Source: an uncultured bacterium (GTDB lineage: Bacteria > Actinomycetota > Coriobacteriia > Coriobacteriales > Coriobacteriaceae). Taken from it: a stretch of 11,955 nt of DNA. Of the stretch, positions 4,812 through 10,638 are shown piece after piece. The stretch spans positions 1-11,955 of the forward strand of contig CATWBO010000048.1 in the NCBI GenBank assembly GCA_958349055.1, read 5' to 3'. Numbering within the stretch: the first letter of the stretch is position 1; each line of letters begins with the position of its first letter. The notes under the pieces are model-generated. The model was not told the origin of the DNA. It did no database searches and was given only the letters and a program-made list of their open reading frames with translations. The position numbers and the translations under genes were made by a program.

Positions 4812-7034
4812 ATGAAGATCATCAAGCGCAGCGGCACCGAGGTTGTCTTTGACATCGATAAGATCGTCAATGCCATCCGCGCCGCCAACTTGGAGGTCGA
4901 GGAGAGCTCTCGTCTAACCGACCGCCAAGTGGTTTACGCGGCACAAAACGTCGCCGAGGCATGCGAGAACGCGGGCCACACCGTTTCGGTCGAGGAGATC
5001 CAGGATTTGGTCGAGGACGAGATCATGCGTCTCGACTGCTACGAGGTTGCTCGCCACTACATCATCTATCGCTATGTTCAGAGCCTGAAGCGCCAGAAGA
5101 ACACGACCGACGACAAGATTTTGTCGCTGATCGAGTGCAATAACGAAGAGGTCAAGCAGGAGAACTCTAACAAGAACCCGACCGTCAATTCCGTCCAGCG
5201 CGACTATATGGCCGGCGAGATTTCCAAGGACCTGACTCAGCGTGTGCTGCTGCCCCAGGAGATCGTGGATGCCCACAATGAGGGCCTGATCCACTTCCAT
5301 GATTCCGACTACTTTGCCCAGCACATGCATAACTGCGACCTGGTGAACCTGGAGGACATGCTCCAGAACGGCACCGTTATCTCGGGCACGCTGATCGAGA
5401 AGCCGCACAGCTTCTCGACCGCCTGCAACATCGCGACGCAGATTATCGCCCAGGTTGCTTCCTCCCAGTACGGCGGCCAGTCTATTTCGCTGACCCATCT
5501 CGCCCCCTTTGTTGAGGTGAGCCGTCAAAAGATTCGCGGCGAGGTTGCCCGCGAGCTCGAGGAGCTCGGTGTTTCGGCATCTGCCGAGAAAGTCCGTGAG
5601 GTCGTTGAGGACCGTCTGCGTGACGAGATCCGTCGCGGCGTCCAGACGATTCAGTATCAGGTCGTGACCCTTATGACCACAAACGGCCAGGCGCCGTTTG
5701 TGACGGTCTTTATGTATCTCAACGAGGCTCGCTCAGCGCAGGAGAAGCACGACCTTGCCATGATCGTGGAGGAGACGCTTCGTCAGCGCTATGAGGGCGT
5801 TAAGAACGAAGCCGGTGTGTGGATTACCCCGGCATTCCCCAAGCTTATCTATGTACTCGAGGACGATAACGTTCACGAGAATTCCCCGTACTTCTACCTG
5901 ACCCAGCTGGCTGCCAAGTGCACCGCCAAGCGCATGGTGCCCGACTACATCTCCGAGAAGAAGATGCGCGAGCTCAAGCTGTCTAAGGGCGAGACCGCCG
6001 GCAACGGCGATTGCTACACCTGCATGGGTTGCCGCAGTTTCCTGACGCCCGACCGCTCGGGCAACGGCTTTAACAATGTCGCCAACGCGCTGAACTATGA
6101 CCCGACCAAACCTAAGTACTATGGCCGCTTTAACCAGGGCGTTGTGACCATCAACCTGCCCGATGTCGCGCTGAGCTCGCATCAGGACATGGACAAGTTC
6201 TGGAAGATCTTCGACGAGCGCCTTGAGCTGTGCCACCGCGCCCTGCTGTGCCGTCATGAGCGTCTGATGGGTACGCTTTCGGATGCCGCACCGATTCTTT
6301 GGCAGTACGGTGCCCTGGCGCGTCTGAAGAAGGGCGAGACGATCGATAAGCTACTCGTGGGCGGCTATTCCACCATCAGTCTGGGTTATGCCGGTCTGTA
6401 TGAGTGCGTCAAGTACATGACGGGCCACAGCCACACCGAGAAGGAGGGCACGCCCTTTGCCATGGCCGTCATGCAGCGCATGAACGATAAGTGCGCCGAG
6501 TGGAAGGCCGAAAGCGATATTGACTTCTCGCTCTACGGTACCCCGCTTGAGTCGACGACCTACAAGTTCGCCAAGTGCCTGCAGCGTCGTTTTGGCATTA
6601 TCCCGGGCGTGACGGACAAGGGCTACATCACTAACAGCTATCACGTCCACGTGTCCGAGGAGATCGATGCCTTCGACAAGCTTAAGTTTGAGGGCATGTT
6701 CCAACAGCTTTCGCCGGGCGGTGCTATCTCCTACGTCGAGGTTCCCAACATGCAGGACAACCTCAAGGCTGTCATTCGCGTGATGCAGTACATCTACGAC
6801 AACATCATGTACGCCGAGCTCAACACCAAGAGCGACTACTGTCAGGTGTGCGGCTACGACGGCGAGATTAAGATTGTCGAGGACGATGGCAAGCTGGTGT
6901 GGGAGTGCCCCAACTGCGGCAACCGCGACCAGGAGAAGATGAATGTCGCCCGTCGTACGTGCGGCTACATCGGTACCCAGTTCTGGAACCAGGGTCGAAC
7001 CGAGGAGATCCGCGACCGCGTGCTGCATCTCTAA
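4812..7034 (+). CDS. nrdD: Anaerobic (class III) ribonucleoside-triphosphate reductase
   Basis: This 740-residue enzyme makes deoxyribonucleotides from ribonucleoside triphosphates without oxygen, using a glycyl radical installed by NrdG. An ATP-cone allosteric domain spans about 2-92 (KRSGTEVVFD to YVQSLKR). The catalytic barrel contains NPTVNSVQRDYMAG (122-134), DSDYFAQHMHNCD (164-176) and CMGCRSFL (404-411), the finger-loop cysteine block. The C-terminus has a four-cysteine zinc site (C677, C680, C699, C702) and the glycyl radical motif RRTCGYIG, with the radical expected at G718. The ATG at 4812 has AAAGAGG seven nt upstream and gives the family N-terminus MKIIKRSGTE; the in-frame ATG at 4782 would add ten unrelated residues. 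The length is usual for ATP-cone NrdD. An NrdR box precedes the gene. Its activase gene is 427 bp downstream, an unusually large gap that holds inverted remnants of both genes. Confidence 0.98.
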   Translation: MKIIKRSGTEVVFDIDKIVNAIRAANLEVEESSRLTDRQVVYAAQNVAEACENAGHTVSVEEIQDLVEDEIMRLDCYEVARHYIIYRYVQSLKRQKNTTDDKILSLIECNNEEVKQENSNKNPTVNSVQRDYMAGEISKDLTQRVLLPQEIVDAHNEGLIHFHDSDYFAQHMHNCDLVNLEDMLQNGTVISGTLIEKPHSFSTACNIATQIIAQVASSQYGGQSISLTHLAPFVEVSRQKIRGEVARELEELGVSASAEKVREVVEDRLRDEIRRGVQTIQYQVVTLMTTNGQAPFVTVFMYLNEARSAQEKHDLAMIVEETLRQRYEGVKNEAGVWITPAFPKLIYVLEDDNVHENSPYFYLTQLAAKCTAKRMVPDYISEKKMRELKLSKGETAGNGDCYTCMGCRSFLTPDRSGNGFNNVANALNYDPTKPKYYGRFNQGVVTINLPDVALSSHQDMDKFWKIFDERLELCHRALLCRHERLMGTLSDAAPILWQYGALARLKKGETIDKLLVGGYSTISLGYAGLYECVKYMTGHSHTEKEGTPFAMAVMQRMNDKCAEWKAESDIDFSLYGTPLESTTYKFAKCLQRRFGIIPGVTDKGYITNSYHVHVSEEIDAFDKLKFEGMFQQLSPGGAISYVEVPNMQDNLKAVIRVMQYIYDNIMYAELNTKSDYCQVCGYDGEIKIVEDDGKLVWECPNCGNRDQEKMNVARRTCGYIGTQFWNQGRTEEIRDRVLHL

Positions 7035-7045
7035 TACCGCTCCGG

Positions 7046-7080
7046 GGCTGAACCGAGAGGGCCGCTTGGGCATTTGCTCG
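7046..7080 (+). repeat. Left arm of a 35-bp inverted repeat after nrdD
   Basis: It starts 11 nt after the nrdD stop codon. Thirty-three of 35 bases are complementary to 7150-7184, around a 69-nt centre that carries its own terminator hairpin. The complementarity continues, more weakly, back into the last codons of nrdD (7001-7045 against 7185-7229). Confidence 0.9.
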
Positions 7081-7106
7081 CTATTTCGGACAGTCCTGCG
7101 CAAGAC

Positions 7107-7132
7107 GAAGGCCACATTAAGTGGCCTTCTTT
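7107..7132 (+). terminator. Intrinsic terminator-like hairpin downstream of nrdD
   Basis: GAAGGCCAC (7107-7115) pairs perfectly with GTGGCCTTC (7121-7129) around ATTAA and is followed by TTT. It sits in the centre of the larger inverted repeat and would terminate nrdD mRNA before nrdG. The T tract is short, so read-through is possible. Confidence 0.7.
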
Positions 7133-7149
7133 GCGTGCGGAACTCATAT

Positions 7150-7229
7150 CGAGCAAAAGCCCAAGCGGCCCTCTCGGCTCAGCCAAGTTGATGTAGCTGA
7201 GATGCAGCGCGCAGTCTGCTCACTCCTCG
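7150..7229 (-). pseudogene. Inverted, decayed copy of the nrdD 3' end
   Basis: Aligned without gaps to the reverse complement of 7001-7080, 61 of 80 bases match. The first 35 (7150-7184, the region after the stop codon) match at 33. The next 45, which copy the spacer, stop codon and last codons of nrdD, match at 28. Read on the minus strand in the nrdD frame, it gives EE-stop-ADCALHLSYINLAEPRG, against EEIRDRVLHL-stop-YRSGAEPRG for nrdD. The EE, D, LHL and AEPRG positions line up, and the nrdD stop codon has become serine. This is most simply an inverted duplicate of the nrdD tail under decay. Confidence 0.65.
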
Positions 7230-7281
7230 AAGTTCTTAGCGGAAATAATTCGAGTTGCAGCTGCGATTTAGTTGCGATGGT

Positions 7282-7304
7282 GGTTGAGCCGCAACCCAGT
7301 TTTT
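7282..7304 (+). terminator. Weak terminator-like hairpin
   Basis: GGTTG (7282-7286) pairs with CAACC (7292-7296) around AGCCG, followed shortly by five T (7300-7304). The stem is only five pairs, so this is tentative. It lies in the unassigned 92 nt between the nrdD-like and nrdG-like remnants. Confidence 0.3.
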
Positions 7305-7321
7305 ATTGGACCTCGAACCCT

Positions 7322-7387
7322 ATGCTCGATGTTCGCTTCGTTCACCGAGTATCGCTCGCGAGGGGTCTGGAGTATATCGTCCCGCCC
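7322..7387 (-). pseudogene. Inverted, decayed copy of the nrdG promoter and 5' end
   Basis: GGGGTCTGGAGTATATC (7362-7378) is a perfect 17-bp inverted copy of 7431-7447 just upstream of nrdG. The similarity continues inward (7379-7387, 6 of 9) and outward. On the minus strand, after 16 nt instead of 14, a GTG at 7345 opens codons reading MNEANIEH. nrdG begins MNYANIKY. Seventeen of these 24 bases match in register. The copy has lost its Shine-Dalgarno and runs into a stop codon after about 25 codons. It looks like the remnant of an inverted nrdG duplicate. Confidence 0.6.
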
Positions 7388-7429
7388 GCAGTTTCGCAGG
7401 CCAAAGGCCGAGAATGTTTGAGGACGGAA

Positions 7430-7438
7430 TGATATACT
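7430..7438 (+). promoter_or_regulatory. Extended -10 promoter of nrdG
   Basis: TGATATACT is an extended -10 (TGnTATACT), which can work without a good -35; none is visible at the usual distance. Transcription would start near 7445, inside or just after the right arm of the inverted repeat, leaving a short leader with AGGAAGG (7449-7455). A local promoter makes sense because a terminator separates nrdG from nrdD. Confidence 0.5.
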
Positions 7439-7447
7439 CCAGACCCC
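7431..7447 (+). repeat. Right arm of the 17-bp inverted repeat before nrdG
   Basis: GATATACTCCAGACCCC is the exact reverse complement of 7362-7378, with a 52-nt loop between. It contains the predicted nrdG -10 hexamer and ends two bases before the nrdG Shine-Dalgarno. In read-through RNA from nrdD it would form a long stem beside the ribosome-binding site. Confidence 0.85.
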
Positions 7448-7461
7448 CAGGAAGGTTACTT

Positions 7462-8043
7462 ATGAACTACGCAAACATTAAGTATTTCGACATTGCTGAT
7501 GGGGAAGGCGTTCGTACTTCTCTGTTTGTGAGTGGGTGCCGTCGTGGGTGCAAGAACTGCTTTAACTCTGTTGCGTGGGACTTTGCTGCGGGCGAGCCCT
7601 TTGATAGCGCCGTCGAGGACAAGATTATCGAGAGCCTCGACCATCCCTTTATCGATGGTCTGACGATTTTGGGCGGCGAGCCTATGGAACCTGAGAATCA
7701 GGCGGGGCTCGTTGATTTCATTGAGCGTGTTCGTGCCGCTTATCCTATGGGGTCGGGGAAGACCATTTGGTGCTTTACCGGTGACGTGCTCGAGGAGCTT
7801 ATGCCGGGTGGTCGTCACCATACTGAGGTGACGGACCGCATCCTTGCCTGCCTCGACATGTTGGTGGACGGCCCGTTTGTTCAAGATCTGTACGATATCT
7901 CGTTGCGTTTTAGGGGCTCGAGTAACCAGCGCGTGATCGATATGAATGCCACGCGTGCCCGTGCTGAGCGCGAGGGCGTTGCGCTTTGTGATGCGGTTGA
8001 ACTTTGGCGTGATGATCCGGTCTATTCGACCCATACTATGTAG
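7462..8043 (+). CDS. nrdG: Anaerobic ribonucleotide reductase activating protein (radical SAM)
   Basis: This 193-residue radical SAM enzyme cleaves S-adenosylmethionine with a [4Fe-4S] cluster to install the glycyl radical on NrdD. The cluster motif CRRGCKNC has its cysteines at C26, C30 and C33. The SAM-binding GGEP motif is at 71-74. Family features include YFDIADGEGVRTSLFVSGC at the N-terminus and VDGPF followed by LRFRGSSNQRVID toward the C-terminus. The ATG at 7462 has AGGAAGG six nt upstream; a longer in-frame reading from 7306 would run through the inverted repeat and is not credible. It is separated from nrdD by 427 bp but has a candidate extended -10 promoter of its own. folE follows after 66 nt. 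Confidence 0.97.
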   Translation: MNYANIKYFDIADGEGVRTSLFVSGCRRGCKNCFNSVAWDFAAGEPFDSAVEDKIIESLDHPFIDGLTILGGEPMEPENQAGLVDFIERVRAAYPMGSGKTIWCFTGDVLEELMPGGRHHTEVTDRILACLDMLVDGPFVQDLYDISLRFRGSSNQRVIDMNATRARAEREGVALCDAVELWRDDPVYSTHTM

Positions 8044-8044
8044 C

Positions 8045-8075
8045 TTGTGGTCGATGCCGGAGGGCGTGGTACCAT
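8045..8075 (+). promoter_or_regulatory. Possible promoter of the folate cluster
   Basis: TTGTGG (8045-8050), 19 nt, TACCAT (8070-8075) is a weak sigma-70-like pair with a long spacer. It lies in the 66-nt gap between nrdG and folE. Co-transcription from nrdG is equally possible. Confidence 0.3.
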
Positions 8076-8109
8076 AGCGCGAACGTGAAATCGGAAAAGT
8101 GAGGCCCAG

Positions 8110-8667
8110 ATGGTCGATCAGGAAAAAGTCGAGGCCGCCATTAAGCTGTTGCTTGAGGGCATAGGCGAGGACCCAACTCGTGAGGGCCTGCTGGAGACCC
8201 CGGCGCGCGTTGCCCGTATGTATGGTGAGATCGCCGGCGGCATGGACCAGAGTGCCGAGGAGCACCTGTCCAAAACCTTTGCCGTCGCTTCGAACGATTT
8301 GGTTATCGAGCGCGACATTACGTTCTACTCGCTGTGCGAACATCATCTGCTGCCGTTTTATGGCAAGGCTGCCATTGGTTATATCCCTAACGGTCGGGTG
8401 GCCGGGCTTTCCAAGCTTGCCCGCACGGTGGAGGTCTATGCCCGCCGTCTGCAGCTGCAGGAGCAGCTGTGTGCGCAGGTTGCCGATGCCCTCATGGATT
8501 ATCTCGCTCCCCAGGGAGCGATTGTGCTCATGGAGGCCGAGCATATGTGCATGACGATGCGTGGCGTGCAAAAGCCCGGCACCAAGACTGTGACGCTTGC
8601 TCGCCGCGGCGTCTTTGAGACCGATCCCGCGCTCGAGGAGCGTTTCTTTAGGATGCTGGGCCGCTAA
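8110..8667 (+). CDS. folE: GTP cyclohydrolase I (FolE type 1)
   Basis: This 185-residue enzyme converts GTP to 7,8-dihydroneopterin triphosphate and formate, the first step of tetrahydrofolate synthesis. Motifs are EDPTREGLLETPARVARM (20-37), SLCEHHLLPFYG (74-85) and LSKLARTVEVYARRLQLQE (100-118). The zinc ligands are C76 and H79 in CEHH and C147 in EHMCMTMRG. The length is normal for a bacterial FolE. The ATG at 8110 has a GAGG Shine-Dalgarno four nt upstream. An HD-domain gene starts two nt after its stop codon and folB follows, so folate, not queuosine or biopterin, is the likely end product. Confidence 0.97.
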   Translation: MVDQEKVEAAIKLLLEGIGEDPTREGLLETPARVARMYGEIAGGMDQSAEEHLSKTFAVASNDLVIERDITFYSLCEHHLLPFYGKAAIGYIPNGRVAGLSKLARTVEVYARRLQLQEQLCAQVADALMDYLAPQGAIVLMEAEHMCMTMRGVQKPGTKTVTLARRGVFETDPALEERFFRMLGR

Positions 8668-8669
8668 CC

Positions 8670-9251
8670 ATGAGAGTCGTTAACGACTTTGCATCGAATA
8701 CTGACGAGGGAACGCCGCGTCGCGGCTTTATGGCTTCGGGTCTGACTCCCTTTGGCGCCATGCCTCGCATTGATTACATTTGCGCCAACGGGCTGTTCCG
8801 GCGGCACCTGGGCAACATTGCACAGTTGGAATCGGGGCGCATCTTTTGCCGCCACGGTATTGACCACCTGCTGGATGTCGCCCGTATTATGTGGATCAAG
8901 AATCTCGAGGAAGAGCTCGAGTTTGACCGCGAGGTCATTTACGCCACGGCACTTCTTCACGATATCGGCAAAGATGAACAGTATGAATCGGGTATATCCC
9001 ATGATGTTGCAAGCGAACGCGTCGCTGATGCGATTCTCGGCGGCATGCCCGATGACGTGGCGTTTGAGCCGGCCGATGCCGCAGCCATTAAGACGGCCAT
9101 TCTGGGCCATCGAAAGCTGCGCGTGAACAGCCAACCGCTTGAGCGCCTGCTCTATGCAGCCGACAAAGCGTCGCGTGCCTGCTTTGCATGCCCCGCGCGC
9201 AACGCTTGCAACTGGAGCGATGATAAAAAGAACCTGTCGATTCGCGTGTAG
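8670..9251 (+). CDS. HD-domain phosphohydrolase in the folate cluster
   Basis: This 193-residue protein has the metal-binding HD signature: H62 in CRHGIDH, H97-D98 in LLHDIGKDEQ, H111 in SGISHD, and D165 in YAADKAS. The C-terminus has a cysteine cluster CFACPARNACNW (C171, C174, C180) that may bind metal. HD proteins hydrolyse phosphate esters of nucleotides and pterins; archaeal MptB, for example, opens a cyclic pterin phosphate. Sitting between folE and folB with a two-nt gap to folE, it is a candidate for removing phosphate from dihydroneopterin triphosphate, but the substrate is inferred from context only. The 8670 start gives an extra 30 residues before MPRIDYI; the ATG at 8760 is an alternative. 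Neither start has a strong Shine-Dalgarno. I would not assign a gene symbol. Confidence 0.88.
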   Translation: MRVVNDFASNTDEGTPRRGFMASGLTPFGAMPRIDYICANGLFRRHLGNIAQLESGRIFCRHGIDHLLDVARIMWIKNLEEELEFDREVIYATALLHDIGKDEQYESGISHDVASERVADAILGGMPDDVAFEPADAAAIKTAILGHRKLRVNSQPLERLLYAADKASRACFACPARNACNWSDDKKNLSIRV

Positions 9252-9294
9252 TTAGTTTGCGCGGTCGGGGTTCTAAACGAAGGAGACGATCGCG

Positions 9295-9780
9295 TTGAGT
9301 AACAAGAAGCTGCCCGAGAATGCAACCAAGACTGAAGGTGCTGAGCTCGCCCGCCGTGGAAGGGACGAAATAGCCACCGCAACGGCGGTGCCTCACGTGA
9401 GCTATGACGATCTGCGCCATGCCGATCGCATTGTCATTGACGGCCTTGAGGTTTTTGCCAACCATGGCGTGTATCCCGAGGAGAACGCGCTGGGTCAGAA
9501 GTTCATCGTTTCTCTGGTGCTCTATGCCGACCTGCGCGCGGCGGGGGAGCACGATAACCTGGATGCCTCGATTGACTACGGCTCGGTGTGCCACGATGTC
9601 GATGGCTATCTGCGCGAGCATACGTTTAAACTCATCGAGGCGGCAGCCGAGGGGACGGCCCAGATGCTGCTGCGCCGTTATCCCTCGCTGCTTGGTGTGC
9701 GCATAAAGCTCGATAAGCCGTGGGCTCCTGTTGGCCTGCCCCTGGCAAGCTGCGGCGTCGAGATCGAGCGCGTGCGCTAG
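9295..9780 (+). CDS. folB: Dihydroneopterin aldolase
   Basis: This enzyme cleaves 7,8-dihydroneopterin to 6-hydroxymethyl-7,8-dihydropterin and glycolaldehyde. The FolB domain begins near R45 (RIVIDGLEVFANHGVYPEEN). Expected active-site residues are E63, Y95 in SIDYGSV and K141 in LDKPWAP. The start is TTG at 9295, with AAGGAG nine nt upstream. This gives 161 residues, about 40 more than a normal FolB; the extra N-terminus (1-44) is polar, with no recognisable domain. GTG codons inside the extension are alternatives but lack a comparable ribosome-binding site. It is the last gene of the folate cluster here; folP and folK are not in the window. The convergent neighbour ends six nt away. Confidence 0.93.
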   Translation: MSNKKLPENATKTEGAELARRGRDEIATATAVPHVSYDDLRHADRIVIDGLEVFANHGVYPEENALGQKFIVSLVLYADLRAAGEHDNLDASIDYGSVCHDVDGYLREHTFKLIEAAAEGTAQMLLRRYPSLLGVRIKLDKPWAPVGLPLASCGVEIERVR

Positions 9781-9786
9781 TCGACG

Positions 9787-10563
9787 CTAGAGCTTGTTGA
9801 GGGGTGGCTGCTTGAGCCGCTGCGACAGAGCTCTATTGTTAGGGCAGTACGTGTCGAGCAGGGCATGAAACCGCTGATTGTGGCTTGGCTCGAGCAAGTG
9901 GACGAGCTCGTGGGCGACAACCATGTCGAGGCATTCGATGGGATAGGCGGCAAGTTCGCGTGCGATGCGAATGGCGCCGGTCTTGGGCGTGCATGATCCC
10001 CAGCGCGTTTTCATGCTGCGCACGGAGACGCGGGCCACGGTGACGCCCATTGCGATTTCGTACGCGTGCACCATATCGTACAGCGCCGTGGTGGCCTCGG
10101 TTGCATAGAGCTGGTCGATACGGGCTTGGAGCTCATCGGACGTTAGGCCGTCGAGGATTGCGTGCCGCTTGGCCTGTGGGCCTTCGTCCGATTCATCGGT
10201 ACCCATAAAACTTGCGAAGGTGGCCTGTTTGGGTCGCGGTGCGGGTGATGCAAAGTTGTGATCGAGTGCATCCTGTACCGTGATGGGCTTGCCCCAAAGT
10301 GCAATGATGGACGAGGGGCTGAGCGGCTCTCGTGCCGTCGCCTGACGCTGCTCGCGCTGGGCAAGTCGACTGATAATCCAGGCGCTGTTGCGCTTCACAA
10401 ACGCTTCGATACGCTCGCGGGTGGCTCCGAGCGGTGCGCTGGCGTGGACCTCACCGCTCGAAGTGACGCGTAGGTTGAAGTTCTTGACGCACTTTTTGGT
10501 AACGACGACGGGGATGGGCATCCCATCCGGTCGGGGTACGGAAATCGTGAATTGCTGCGTCAA
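9787..10563 (-). CDS. YgjP/DUF45-family zinc metallopeptidase
   Basis: This 258-residue soluble protein carries the zincin motif HELVH (H218, E219, H222) followed by EPSHNQRFHALL, with H228 as the likely third zinc ligand. VRSMKTRWGSCTPKTGAIRI (181-200) is the other hallmark of the family (SprT-like, YgjP, DUF45). The N-terminus is a beta-rich region with LRVTSSGEVHASAP (31-44), as in relatives. A loop of about 30 residues (105-135) rich in P, S, D and E looks like a family-variable insert. The TTG start at 10563 has GAAGGAT upstream at normal spacing. The biological substrate is unknown. It lies downstream of the dipeptidase gene on the same strand. Confidence 0.9.
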   Translation of the reverse strand: MTQQFTISVPRPDGMPIPVVVTKKCVKNFNLRVTSSGEVHASAPLGATRERIEAFVKRNSAWIISRLAQREQRQATAREPLSPSSIIALWGKPITVQDALDHNFASPAPRPKQATFASFMGTDESDEGPQAKRHAILDGLTSDELQARIDQLYATEATTALYDMVHAYEIAMGVTVARVSVRSMKTRWGSCTPKTGAIRIARELAAYPIECLDMVVAHELVHLLEPSHNQRFHALLDTYCPNNRALSQRLKQPPLNKL

Positions 10564-10585
10564 AAGTTATCCTTCAGATGGGGGG

Positions 10586-10623
10586 GCGGGTCGGCATGTC
10601 GATTGCTCGGCATGCCGACCCGC
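10586..10623 (-). repeat. 13-bp perfect hairpin between two minus-strand genes
   Basis: GCGGGTCGGCATG (10586-10598) pairs perfectly with CATGCCGACCCGC (10611-10623) around a 12-nt loop. On the minus strand it is followed by a C run, not T, so it is not a standard intrinsic terminator. It could protect the 3' end of the dipeptidase mRNA, act as a Rho-assisted stop, or belong to a dispersed palindrome family. Confidence 0.7.
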
Positions 10624-10638
10624 TCAAGGGATGCGAAA

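Noticed and set aside
7121..7432. 103-codon frame across the nrdD-nrdG spacer, and its minus-strand look-alike ending in nrdD
   Set aside because: The similarity between the two (KRPSR...EMQ.AV) is created by the inverted repeat, not by real proteins.
7456..8571. 371-codon minus-strand frame over nrdG and folE
   Set aside because: It is antisense to two genes with clear catalytic motifs.
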